NCBI GenBank assembly: GCA_031271815.1 | Contig: JAISVA010000035.1 | Coordinates: 104,455 to 168,454, forward strand | Reading direction: 5' to 3' | Source: Prevotellaceae bacterium | GTDB lineage: Bacteria > Bacteroidota > Bacteroidia > Bacteroidales > Paludibacteraceae | Length of the DNA stretch: 64,000 nucleotides | In this document: positions 1-8,680 of the stretch, piece by piece | How the letters are laid out: every line of letters begins with the position of its first letter | Position numbering within the stretch: the first letter of the stretch is position 1 | Position numbers and translations under genes: made by a program | The notes under the pieces: generated by a model | Database searches by the model: none | What the model was told of the DNA's origin: nothing | What the model saw: the letters and a program-made list of their open reading frames with translations, nothing else

Positions 1-47
1 TAGCCGACTAAAAAAATTCGCGTCATCTTTTCTATTTTTTGACCTTC

Positions 48-623
48 TTAATAATCATAATTGTAATCATCGTAATAATATTCGTCCTCGTTTTTCTTTT
101 TCGGTAAATTATTACGCGTAAAATAAACAGGAATAATTAACGCCACCTGCTCGCGCACACCGTTCAACGAACCGGGTTTGAATACCGGTAATTCGCGCAT
201 AATCCGGAGGGCTTCATCATCGTATTCAGGCGCAACCGATTCCAATACTTTTTGCTTGATCGCCTTTCCGCAACGGTCTATTACGATTTCGACATACACA
301 ACTCCCTTCAGGCGCGTACTATCATCTGCCATCACATCCGGATATTGTGTACTTGCATAGACAAACCGCGTAAATTGCACCTCGCCGCCACCCGGGAACT
401 CGGGAAGCGTGAGCCCTTTGGGCCAGGGATCGGGATAGGTGCCGCCATAAATCGTAGCGCCTGCGCCATTATCAACACAGTCGGGATACAAATATTCAAA
501 TTCCAATAAATTTTCAAATTGGGCAAATAATGTTCCTGCGGTGAATGGAAGAAAAAACAGGGACAAGAAAAGTCTTTTGAACTTTTCCGGGAAAAAAATT
601 TGATTATTTTTTTTTATTGCCAT
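48..623 (-). CDS. Secreted TonB C-terminal-domain protein
   Basis: The protein has a basic N-terminus and a hydrophobic signal peptide ending near FTAGTLFAQ, then a PEFPGGG motif and a TonB C-terminal-like fold (about residues 105-172 counting from the upstream ATG at 635; GVVYVEIVIDRCG and VFKPG are typical). In this family the domain contacts TonB-dependent receptors, but here there is no proline-rich periplasmic spacer and the hydrophobic segment looks cleavable. It may therefore be a periplasmic or secreted TonB-C protein rather than an energy transducer. The C-terminus is a short tail rich in Tyr and Asp (DEYYYDDYNYDY). I chose the ATG at 623 because it gives a compact signal peptide; ATG 635 adds four residues. 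It is a single gene, downstream of and on the same strand as the topoisomerase gene. The family call is firm; the role is not. Confidence 0.75.
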   Translation of the reverse strand: MAIKKNNQIFFPEKFKRLFLSLFFLPFTAGTLFAQFENLLEFEYLYPDCVDNGAGATIYGGTYPDPWPKGLTLPEFPGGGEVQFTRFVYASTQYPDVMADDSTRLKGVVYVEIVIDRCGKAIKQKVLESVAPEYDDEALRIMRELPVFKPGSLNGVREQVALIIPVYFTRNNLPKKKNEDEYYYDDYNYDY

Positions 624-704
624 ATTTAAAATCAATTTATAAATGTTGCTTTTTCAAACTTTGAAACAGGGAGATGTCCGATTCTATTGATTTCGAGGCT
701 ATTT

Positions 705-815
705 AAAAAGATATTTATCCGCGAATTTCACAAATTAACGCTATTATTTAGTTGATAAAACCATAAATTACAGATCATTCAGCTATTAATTTCGTGCAAG
801 GTCGTGTAATTCGCA
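705..815. repeat. Imperfect intergenic palindrome, CGCGAATT/AATTCG type
   Basis: The gap between two minus-strand genes carries CCGCGAATTTCACAAATTAACG on the left and ATTAATTTCGTG followed by GTAATTCGCAGA on the right. The arms are mutually complementary in part. Similar sequence occurs near 22435-22530 and 63118-63240, so this looks like a degenerate member of a dispersed family. No ORF is seen in it. Confidence 0.4.
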
Positions 816-820
816 GACTT

Positions 821-3496
821 TTAAAACAACTTCATCTGACCGTTTTCGTCCTCTTCCGTTTCTATCGAATCCGAAGTTTCATCGACTGATGATATAATCT
901 CCCGATTCTCTTCTGATTCCGGAAAACGTAGCGGTTCCAATTCCTCAATCGTTAGGCGTTCCCACGTATGGATGCGTTTTCCCTTGGCTTTTATTCCTTT
1001 CACTCCGATAAATTCTTCGACATCGATCTCCACCGGTTCGCGCCGCTTATCGGCTCCTCCAAATGTCACTTTAATTCTCGGATATACAGCGTCGGTTATC
1101 AATAACAACTCTGATTTCGGATTATCACTCAGGAAGTTGACGTGCTTCTGCGAAGGTTCAAATTGAAAACGCTTCAAATAGTCAAAGCCCGCATCGGCAT
1201 CAAACAGTGCGACAGACCAGATTTTATTCCGGTCAAATTTTTCGACCAGTATTACTCCATCGGCAAAATGGTTGCTTTCGTCGAACGAGGTAGTATAATA
1301 TTCACCCTTTTTAGTTATAACCAGCAGCAAGTCTTCGGGTTGAAATTCGCCGAGGTATTCGCCGCGGTTATCGTAATTCAAGCGCAGCACATCGCGGTCA
1401 AACCAAACGGCTCGACCGCCGAGTGTTGAGGTTCCTTTTTGCTTCAAGGTAACTTTCAAAACTTCGTTTTTCGTCAGGATATTTCCCATTGATTGACGAC
1501 CTTTAATCGCAATCTCGCTGAAATCCTTTTCAAAGGAATTTACTTTCAACCTTAATTTCGGTTTCAGGGATACCCGTATCACTTCGCCTTCTGCATTCGG
1601 ATTGGCCGAGAAATAAAGTATGCGCGAGCCCGGCGTGCCTTGCGTGATGTCATATTCCTTGTCTCTCGTTACGCCCGTTACGGCAAAGCGTTTCAAGTAC
1701 GAGAATCCGGCTTTCCCATCGCGGTAGGCAACGTTGTAAACCGTTCGTTTATCGTTCTTTTTGAATACATTTACATAAAGCAGGTTTTTACCGACATAGA
1801 GTTTGTCGGCAACTTTTACTACTTTATATTTTCCATCCCTGTAGAATAAAATCACATCATCAATATCCGAACAGTTGCAGACAAATTCATCCTTTTTCAA
1901 TCCGGTTCCTACAAAACCTTCTTCCCAATTAACATACAGCTTTTCGTTTGCCTCAACTACTTTTGCCGCCTGGATGGTTTCAAAATTCCGGATTTCGGTC
2001 ATTCGCGGGTGAAGGCTTCCGTACTTATGCTTCAACGATTGAAACCAGGCAATCGTATATGGAATCAAGTGATTCAAATGATAATCAACATCTTCTATCT
2101 GCTGACGAAGGGAAGCAAGCAGCTCTTCGGATTTATCGGAATTAAATTTCAGAATGCGTCCCATTTTGATTTCCAGCAACTTAACAATATCTTCGCGGGT
2201 TATTTCCCGAATAAATCTTTCTTTGAACGGGGTTAAGCGCACATCAATATGATGAATTGCATCGTCAATGGATTTACTGTCCTCAAATTTTTTATCCTTG
2301 TAAATACGCTCTTCAATAAATATTTTTTCCAGCGAATAGAAGTGCAGCTGTTCCAGCAGTTCTGCTTTTTGAATCCGAAGTTCCTCGCCGAGCAGGTACA
2401 TTGTCCGGTCGGTCGAGATTTTCAATATTTCGCTTACGTTGGTAAAACGCGGCTTGTTATCGGTAATGACACAGCAGTTGGGCGAAATGCTGACTTCACA
2501 ATCGGTAAAGGCATAAAGCGCATCAATCGTTTTGTCGGACGAAGTTTTACTTTCCAAATGAATCAATATCTCCACGTTGGCCGAAGTATTGTCCTCCACT
2601 TTTTTGATGTTGATTTTCCCTTTTTCGTTGGCTTTCAGGATGGATTCAATGAGTGATCCGGTTGTTTTTCCGAAAGGAAGGTCTGCAATCACGAGCGTTT
2701 TATTATCCAGCTTGTTGATTTTCGCACGCACGCGGATATTTCCGCCCCGTTCTCCGTCGTTGTAGCGGGATACATCAATCGACCCGCCTGTCAGGAAGTC
2801 GGGATAAAGGGCGAAATCTTCCCCCTTCAGATAAGAAACGGCGGCATCTAATAATTCGTTGAAATTATGAGGGAGCACTTTCGACGAAAGTCCAACCGCA
2901 ATACCTTCCACACCCTGCGCCAAGAGCAGCGGATACTTGACAGGCAACGTAACCGGCTCTTTATTTCGTCCGTCATAAGAGGCTTTCCACTCGGTTGTCT
3001 TCGGGTTAAATACGACATCCAGGGCAAATTTTGACAGCCGCGCTTCAATGTAACGAGGCGCGGCGGCGCTATCTCCGGTAAGAATATTTCCCCAGTTTCC
3101 CTGACAGTCGATCAACAGTTCCTTTTGTCCCAACTGTACCAGCGCATCGCCGATAGACGCATCACCGTGCGGGTGAAACTGCATCGTATGTCCAACGATA
3201 TTGGCAACTTTATTGTAACGCCCATCGTCCAGCCGCTTCATTGAATGGAGGATACGCCGCTGAACCGGCTTCAGCCCATCATCCAGATGCGGCACCGCAC
3301 GCTCCAGAATAACGTAAGACGCGTAATCGAGAAACCAGCTTTGGTACATTCCCGAAAGGTGATATTTCACATCTTCGCTGTCTTTGGACGGTATTTTGTA
3401 AGACGAATGCCCTTGCGGTACATCCTCATTTTGCGTTTCTTCCGGTTCGGCGAACTCTTGATTTTCTATATTTTCCTCTATATCTTCCGGGTACAT
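821..3496 (-). CDS. parC: DNA topoisomerase IV / gyrase subunit A
   Basis: Type IIA topoisomerase A subunit, which cuts and rejoins the DNA gate when paired with a GyrB/ParE ATPase subunit. After an acidic N-terminal extension of about 40 residues comes the winged-helix/CAP domain (LDDGLKPVQRRIL at 71-83, HPHGDASIGDAL at 108-119). The catalytic tyrosine is Y149 in AAAPRYIEARLS. A tower and coiled-coil region and a C-terminal beta-propeller-like half follow. The length (891 aa) fits the Bacteroidetes protein usually annotated as topoisomerase IV subunit A. I see no clear gyrase-box sequence, which favours ParC over GyrA, but the partner subunit is not in the window. The C-terminus is very acidic. 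Confidence 0.9.
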   Translation of the reverse strand: MYPEDIEENIENQEFAEPEETQNEDVPQGHSSYKIPSKDSEDVKYHLSGMYQSWFLDYASYVILERAVPHLDDGLKPVQRRILHSMKRLDDGRYNKVANIVGHTMQFHPHGDASIGDALVQLGQKELLIDCQGNWGNILTGDSAAAPRYIEARLSKFALDVVFNPKTTEWKASYDGRNKEPVTLPVKYPLLLAQGVEGIAVGLSSKVLPHNFNELLDAAVSYLKGEDFALYPDFLTGGSIDVSRYNDGERGGNIRVRAKINKLDNKTLVIADLPFGKTTGSLIESILKANEKGKINIKKVEDNTSANVEILIHLESKTSSDKTIDALYAFTDCEVSISPNCCVITDNKPRFTNVSEILKISTDRTMYLLGEELRIQKAELLEQLHFYSLEKIFIEERIYKDKKFEDSKSIDDAIHHIDVRLTPFKERFIREITREDIVKLLEIKMGRILKFNSDKSEELLASLRQQIEDVDYHLNHLIPYTIAWFQSLKHKYGSLHPRMTEIRNFETIQAAKVVEANEKLYVNWEEGFVGTGLKKDEFVCNCSDIDDVILFYRDGKYKVVKVADKLYVGKNLLYVNVFKKNDKRTVYNVAYRDGKAGFSYLKRFAVTGVTRDKEYDITQGTPGSRILYFSANPNAEGEVIRVSLKPKLRLKVNSFEKDFSEIAIKGRQSMGNILTKNEVLKVTLKQKGTSTLGGRAVWFDRDVLRLNYDNRGEYLGEFQPEDLLLVITKKGEYYTTSFDESNHFADGVILVEKFDRNKIWSVALFDADAGFDYLKRFQFEPSQKHVNFLSDNPKSELLLITDAVYPRIKVTFGGADKRREPVEIDVEEFIGVKGIKAKGKRIHTWERLTIEELEPLRFPESEENREIISSVDETSDSIETEEDENGQMKLF

Positions 3497-3594
3497 AAAT
3501 TGTCTTTAAAAAAATAGGAAGTAAAGATACAAAAAATTAAGAATTTATCGTATTTTCGTGTCTCGAAAAGTAAAGCTAAAACTGAAAAATAGAA

Positions 3595-4623
3595 ATGCCA
3601 AAAATAAACTCACAAAAAGCAGTACAAAATATATTTCTGATTATCGGGATAATTGCGCTCGGTGTGATGGTTTACAAGCTCGGCTTTATCCGTATTATTG
3701 ACAATATTAAAGAGACCGGCTGGTGGTTTATTCCGGTCATTGCACTATGGGCAATCGTGTATGCATTGAACACGTTTTCTTCAATGTTGATTATCCGGGA
3801 CGGTTCGCCAGAGTCGAAAAACGTAAAATTCGGAACGCTTTACAAAATCACATTAACGGCATTTGCCATAAATGCGGCAACTCCTGTCGGATTAATTGGC
3901 GGCGAACCGTATAAGGTAATGGAACTGAAACCCTATTTGGGCATCACCAAGGCAACTTCTTCCGTCATTCTGTTTACGATGATGCACATTGTTTCGCATT
4001 TTATCTTTTGGATCCTTTCCGTTCTGCTTGTAATAATCATTTTACCGATACGCGAAGGCTGGACAATCGCCTTAATCGCTACGCTTACAGCTTGTCTTCT
4101 ATTGATGCTCGTCTTTTTTAAAGGTTACCGGAAAGGAATGATAATGAACACATTAAATATTTTGAAAAAATTTCATTTTCTCACGAAAAGAACGCGGGCG
4201 TTTATTTTGAAAAATCATAAACAGATAACAACGATTGATACTCAAATTGCCTCGCTGCACGGTGAGAACAAAGTGAAATTTTACGCTTCGCTGGGAAATG
4301 AGCTTTTCGGACGCATCGTAAGTTGTGCCGAAATTTATTTTTTACTCCTTGCCTTCGGTTATACGGGCAGTTATGCTTATATATACAGTATCCTTATCGT
4401 CGCATTTGTTTCCCTGATGGGTAATTTACTCTTTTTCTCACCCATGCAAATCGGGACGAGGGAACTCGCTTTTTTAAGTATATTCGAGATATTGGGACTC
4501 TCTTCCGTATGGGGAGTCGCCATCAGTTTGATTACTCGTATCCGCGAGCTGTTCTGGCTGCTTATCGGTATGTTACTGATGAAGATAACGCTGAAAGACG
4601 GTTCCAAAGCACAAATTGGGTAA
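3595..4623 (+). CDS. Flippase-like integral membrane protein (LPG-synthase TM family)
   Basis: The 342-aa protein has about eight hydrophobic helices and the conserved core NAATPVGLIGGEPYK. That core is characteristic of the UPF0104/lysylphosphatidylglycerol synthase transmembrane family, which also includes glycan and lipid flippase-like proteins. There is no C-terminal aminoacyl transferase domain, so it should not make lysyl-PG by itself. It lies divergently from the topoisomerase gene, with the start ATG at 3595 preceded by AT-rich leader sequence. The substrate is unknown. Confidence 0.75.
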   Translation: MPKINSQKAVQNIFLIIGIIALGVMVYKLGFIRIIDNIKETGWWFIPVIALWAIVYALNTFSSMLIIRDGSPESKNVKFGTLYKITLTAFAINAATPVGLIGGEPYKVMELKPYLGITKATSSVILFTMMHIVSHFIFWILSVLLVIIILPIREGWTIALIATLTACLLLMLVFFKGYRKGMIMNTLNILKKFHFLTKRTRAFILKNHKQITTIDTQIASLHGENKVKFYASLGNELFGRIVSCAEIYFLLLAFGYTGSYAYIYSILIVAFVSLMGNLLFFSPMQIGTRELAFLSIFEILGLSSVWGVAISLITRIRELFWLLIGMLLMKITLKDGSKAQIG

Positions 4624-4705
4624 ACAAAAACTGACACCGCAAATCATACCAGCCGCAAACCCAAAAATTTTGGACAAAAACGATTATTTTTAGTCCGAAA
4701 TAAGC

Positions 4706-4713
4706 TACCTTTG
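4706..4713 (+). promoter_or_regulatory. -7 box TACCTTTG for glnS
   Basis: TACCTTTG matches the Bacteroidetes primary sigma factor -7 consensus TAnnTTTG. An in-frame TTG overlaps it at 4711-4713, which rules that TTG out as a start codon. No good -33 TTG lies at the usual distance. Confidence 0.6.
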
Positions 4714-4743
4714 CCGGTTATAAATATAATGCATATTAAGAAA

Positions 4744-6438
4744 ATGGTTGAAAATATAAAAGAAGAAGAGGCAAAAAAAAGCCTGAATTTCATCGAAGTT
4801 CTTGTTGAAGAAGATTTGAAAGAGGGTAAAAACGGGGATCGTATTCAAACACGTTTCCCGCCCGAACCAAACGGATATTTGCATATCGGACATGCAAAGG
4901 CGATTTGCATGGATTTCGGCATTGCACAAAATTACGGCGGAACGTGCAACCTCCGGTTTGACGACACGAACCCCGTAAAGGAAGATGTGGAATACGTAGA
5001 TTCGATTAAACAGGATATTCAATGGCTTGGCTTTCAGTGGGGAAACATCTATTATGCCTCCGATTATTTTCAGCAGTTATGGGATTTAGCCGTCCGTCTT
5101 ATCAAAGAAGGAAAGGCATACGTGGACGAACAGTCGGCAGAAGAAGTTGCCAGACAAAAGGGAACGCCAACTGTTCCGGGTACAAATAGCCCGTATCGCG
5201 ACCGGCCGGTAGAAGAAAACTTGCGTCTGTTTGAAAAAATGAGTGCAGGCGAAGTGGCAGAAGGAGCAATGACTTTGCGTTCTAAAATAGATATGGCATC
5301 GCCAAATATGCACTTCCGCGACCCGATTATGTATCGCATCATCACTTCGCACCCGCACCACCGCACGGGATACGATTGGAAAGTTTACCCGATGTATGAT
5401 TTTGCACACGGACAATCCGATTATTTCGAGGGAGTAACCCACTCGCTTTGTACATTGGAGTTCGAAGTTCACCGTCCGCTGTATAACTGGTACATCGAGC
5501 AGTTTGCAACAGATAATTATGCTCCTCGACAAATCGAATTCAACCGTCTGAACATTACCTATATGGTAATGAGCAAGCGGAAAATGCTGCGATTGGTGCA
5601 GGAAGGGCTGGTGAACGGCTGGGACGACCCGCGTATGTCTACCCTCAGCGGATTGCGCCGCCGCGGTTATACGCCGGCATCTATTCACAAATTCATCAGC
5701 AAAATAGGCTATACGAAGTTTGACGGCATGATTGATATCTCCTTGCTGGAACATTCCATCCGGGAAGATTTGAACGAGAAGGCAATTCGTGTAAGCGCCG
5801 TTCTCGACCCTGTGAAATTGATCATTACCAACTATCCCGAAGGACAAGTTGAGATGTTGGAAACGGTCAATAATCCCGAAGATCTTTCAATGGGCGCGCG
5901 CGAAATTCCGTTCTCAAAAGAGCTTTATATCGAGCGGGAAGACTTTATGGAAGATGCTCCTAAAAAATATTTCCGTATGACACCGGGGCAGGAAGTTCGA
6001 TTAAAAAGCGCCTATATTGTCAAATGTACTGGTTTTAAAAAAGATGAAGCCGGAAATATTGTTGAAGTATATGCAGAATATGACCCGCAAACAAAAAGTG
6101 GAATGTCGGAAAGCAACCGCAAGGTAAAAGGAACGATTCATTGGGTAACGACTCAACACGCCATCACTGCCGAAGTGCGTCTGTATGACCGCCTGTTTAA
6201 CGTCGAAAATCCGGGCGATGAGAAAGAAAAAGATCTACCCGAATTGTTGAATCCCAACTCATTAAAAATAATTACCGCTTATGTGGAACCTTGGCTGAAA
6301 GATGCAAAAGCGTTACAGAATTTCCAATTCCAACGAATCGGCTATTTCAACGTCGATCCGGATTCTACAGCCGAAAAACCGGTGTTTAATCGCACGGTTG
6401 CCTTAAAGGACAGTTGGGCGAAGGAGGCGAAACGGTAA
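4744..6438 (+). CDS. glnS: Glutaminyl-tRNA synthetase
   Basis: Class I aminoacyl-tRNA synthetase charging tRNA-Gln. The HIGH motif is at residues 47-50 (PNGYLHIGHAKA), and the KMSKS counterpart is VMSKRKML around 275-282. A C-terminal beta-barrel anticodon-binding region ends at GSWAKEAKR-like sequence. The frame stays open upstream to a TTG at 4711, but that TTG is part of the -7 promoter box. Starting at ATG 4744 (MVENIKEEEAKKSLNF) gives 564 aa and a short AT-rich leader, and matches what I know of related proteins; ATG 4729 is the alternative. It is monocistronic. Confidence 0.95.
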   Translation: MVENIKEEEAKKSLNFIEVLVEEDLKEGKNGDRIQTRFPPEPNGYLHIGHAKAICMDFGIAQNYGGTCNLRFDDTNPVKEDVEYVDSIKQDIQWLGFQWGNIYYASDYFQQLWDLAVRLIKEGKAYVDEQSAEEVARQKGTPTVPGTNSPYRDRPVEENLRLFEKMSAGEVAEGAMTLRSKIDMASPNMHFRDPIMYRIITSHPHHRTGYDWKVYPMYDFAHGQSDYFEGVTHSLCTLEFEVHRPLYNWYIEQFATDNYAPRQIEFNRLNITYMVMSKRKMLRLVQEGLVNGWDDPRMSTLSGLRRRGYTPASIHKFISKIGYTKFDGMIDISLLEHSIREDLNEKAIRVSAVLDPVKLIITNYPEGQVEMLETVNNPEDLSMGAREIPFSKELYIEREDFMEDAPKKYFRMTPGQEVRLKSAYIVKCTGFKKDEAGNIVEVYAEYDPQTKSGMSESNRKVKGTIHWVTTQHAITAEVRLYDRLFNVENPGDEKEKDLPELLNPNSLKIITAYVEPWLKDAKALQNFQFQRIGYFNVDPDSTAEKPVFNRTVALKDSWAKEAKR

Positions 6439-6626
6439 GACGTTAAATAATTGGTTACTTAGTTACATAATACGTGAGATTTACATCTTACGCTGTATAA
6501 TTATCATTCCTTTGGGATTTACAAGTCTCAATGCGGATGGATAATGTATTTGCTCTTATTATTCTCCCAATCCCGTTGCTTCTTGCCTTCTCGTTACTCG
6601 GTAAATAATATTACGGATTTACAAAA

Positions 6627-6775
6627 GGCAGTCCCAAAAGAACACGGATAACGCAGATAACACGAATTTTCACAGATAACAAAATGAATAAGGATTTTAT
6701 ATAGCTAATTATCAGCAAATAATCAGCGTTAACCTGTGTTATCTGTGTTCAAAAAAGATTTTTGAGACAATCTCT
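6627..6775. repeat. Long imperfect palindrome with GTCTCAAAA-like ends
   Basis: The left arm reads AGTCCCAAAAGAACACGGATA; the right arm, on the other strand, reads GTCTCAAAAATCTTTTTTG then AACACAGATAACACAGG. The two arms are recognisably the same sequence in opposite orientation, about 150 bp end to end. A related copy with the same GTCTCAAAA opening lies at 18453-18596. Confidence 0.5.
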
Positions 6776-6803
6776 ATTAATCTTTATCTACCATCCCAAC
6801 AAA

Positions 6804-6840
6804 AAAGATTCCAAGTGAGACAAGCCCACTTGGAATCTTT
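6804..6840 (-). terminator. Rho-independent terminator of the secreted protein gene
   Basis: A perfect 14-bp stem (AAAGATTCCAAGTG / CACTTGGAATCTTT) with a 9-nt loop is followed on the minus strand by TTTTTTGTTGG. It lies 38 bp downstream of the stop codon of the gene ending at 6878. The T tract exists only in the minus-strand direction. Confidence 0.9.
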
Positions 6841-6877
6841 CCAAAATTGTACTTAAAAACTAAATATTCCGAATCAA

Positions 6878-8383
6878 TTATTTAACGATAGCTTTTACTA
6901 CTTCGCTTCCTACTTTTACGATGTAAACACCTTTAGGAAGAGCGATGGTAGAAGCAGCAGTAGTTGCAACTACACGACCGTCGATACCGTAGATGGTTGC
7001 GCTTTCGCCTCCAGCGATAGCTAAACCGCCTTCGATTGCATATACATTAGCAGATGCTGCAGCTTCTACTTTTTGTACATTCACAACGTAACCGTTTTCA
7101 TCCAAGAAAAGGATATTATCAATGTAGAATACACCGTTATCTGTATTAAATCCGATACCGAACGTAAATTCGTTCAAAGAAGAGACTACCTCATAACCCA
7201 ATACACCAACGTTAGCCGCATCATCAATCAAACCGGTATTAATATCTGAATCTTCAAAATCAATATAATTTACACTGTTTGTAACCCATTCGCCAATTAC
7301 ACCCACAGGAAGATCTTCCGAATCTTCACCTACGTGACGACCTTCAAACGACATTGCATCTGCGTTTGCAAAAGTAATAGTAGGTTCTTTTCCATAAGGA
7401 ATGCCTTGTTTACCAATGTATAATAAAATCGGTGTTTCTAAAATTTCACCACCTTCTTCAACAGCTCCATCTGCCGTAGCGTAGGATTCCCAGTAAACAT
7501 CAAAAGCAATTTTCTTAATATCATTAACGGTATGTCCTTCAGGTATGATTAAATTCTCAAACATTGCATGCATACCAAATTCTGTCGGTGCAAGTTTTAA
7601 TGATTTTCCATTGATTCCGGCAGGGTCTTCAACAACCATAGCATTGGAGTTGTTAGGCCAGCCAAAATTATGCATTCCAAAATAAGGTTTTCCTGCTCCA
7701 AATTCATAACCTGCACTAAAATCTTCAAAATCAATCTTTGTGGTTACATTTTCAGGTCCAGCAAGAGCATCTTTGATAAGTTTAGCCGATGTTATCGTTA
7801 AATAAAACGGATTGTCAGGAGTTGCCATCGTACTGCCATATCCATTTTCAACACGTATATAAGAGATACCTGCACTTGTAAGTGTTTCCTCTGCATAACC
7901 GTTGGTATTTCCTACCGGTGTTCTTGTTATGGATTGCTTAATTGGAAGGCTGATAATGCTTGATGCTCCTGCAGGTGAGTTCTGCTCATTAAGACTATTG
8001 CCATTATAATCACCCATACCTTCTCCTACATAATATCCTACCGTAAGAGAGATTTGATTAGCAGCCTGAACTTCCGGCTGATTAACTTCAACTTGAATTT
8101 CACGATAACCCATCGCATACAAATCTACATTGTCAAAAGCCCATCCTCCTGCTCTATATTCCCAGGTAATTTTAAAAGTTATCCCCGCTGCAGTTTCTTC
8201 CAAAACTTCTATCTGTATTATGGGATTTCCATCTTCATCCACAGCTGGTGCAGAAAGATGGGAAATAGGTTGCCCTCCTACACCTTCTTCAAACAAGATG
8301 GGATTTTCCGGATCTGCAAATTCTTGTGCATTACTTGCCCAACCTAAAAACAGGGCGCTTGCTAAAAATAAAATTTTCTTCAT
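6878..8383 (-). CDS. Secreted protein with C-terminal sorting-like domain, unknown function
   Basis: This is a 501-aa exported protein with a clean signal peptide (MKKILFLASALFLGWASNAQ). The middle is beta-rich, with two recurring pieces that look like carbohydrate-binding jelly-roll modules (a KIDFEDFSAGYEFG region and FYIDNILFLDENG near the end). The last 60 or so residues resemble the short C-terminal beta-sandwich of type IX secretion cargo or DUF6383-like proteins: ATIYGIDGRVV, then LPKGVYIVKVG, ending in KAIVK. That would place it outside the cell or on the surface. It follows the SusC/SusD operon but has its own promoter and terminator. No catalytic motif is recognised. Confidence 0.7.
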   Translation of the reverse strand: MKKILFLASALFLGWASNAQEFADPENPILFEEGVGGQPISHLSAPAVDEDGNPIIQIEVLEETAAGITFKITWEYRAGGWAFDNVDLYAMGYREIQVEVNQPEVQAANQISLTVGYYVGEGMGDYNGNSLNEQNSPAGASSIISLPIKQSITRTPVGNTNGYAEETLTSAGISYIRVENGYGSTMATPDNPFYLTITSAKLIKDALAGPENVTTKIDFEDFSAGYEFGAGKPYFGMHNFGWPNNSNAMVVEDPAGINGKSLKLAPTEFGMHAMFENLIIPEGHTVNDIKKIAFDVYWESYATADGAVEEGGEILETPILLYIGKQGIPYGKEPTITFANADAMSFEGRHVGEDSEDLPVGVIGEWVTNSVNYIDFEDSDINTGLIDDAANVGVLGYEVVSSLNEFTFGIGFNTDNGVFYIDNILFLDENGYVVNVQKVEAAASANVYAIEGGLAIAGGESATIYGIDGRVVATTAASTIALPKGVYIVKVGSEVVKAIVK

Positions 8384-8440
8384 ACTAAATAATTTAAAGT
8401 TAATAATATAATTTCTTTTATTTGTAAACTACATATCGGG

Positions 8441-8472
8441 CAAAGATAGAAAAAGGAGAATGAAGAAACAAA
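8441..8472 (-). promoter_or_regulatory. Promoter of the secreted protein gene
   Basis: On the minus strand TTTG (8472-8469), a 20-nt spacer and TATCTTTG (8448-8441) form a full Bacteroidetes promoter. Transcription should start near 8434, about 50 nt before the ATG at 8383. The gene is therefore probably transcribed independently of the operon upstream. Confidence 0.8.
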
Positions 8473-8590
8473 TGTTTTATTATTTTTTTTTTGTTAATGG
8501 AAAATAATTCTTTTACCTTTTTCAGTCAATTTCCTCCTTCAACTCTCAAATAATATTTTTCTTACAACCAAAGGTTGAATAAAACAAAAC

Positions 8591-8623
8591 CGGACAAACA
8601 AATGTAAAAACACTGCCTGTCCG
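8591..8623 (-). terminator. Probable terminator of the SusC/SusD operon
   Basis: A CGGACA/TGTCCG stem with a long loop is followed on the minus strand by the T-rich run GGTTTTGTTTTATT. It lies about 60 bp past the stop of the IPT lipoprotein gene. The stem is short, so this is tentative. Confidence 0.4.
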
Positions 8624-8680
8624 ATTTACTGGTTATTGCTCTGTTATCTTTCGACAACTACCGGAAATAAATTTCAATAA

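Larger units (their letters stand above)
6439..6877. other. Gene-free gap with palindromic repeat
   Basis: No convincing ORF or RNA gene is present. The gap holds an imperfect palindrome (about 6627-6775) and the terminator of the next minus-strand gene (6804-6840). It separates the converging glnS and the secreted protein gene. Confidence 0.6.

Noticed and set aside
5086..5847. 253-codon antisense ORF across glnS
   Set aside because: It is the complement of a well-conserved synthetase gene with no family signature of its own.
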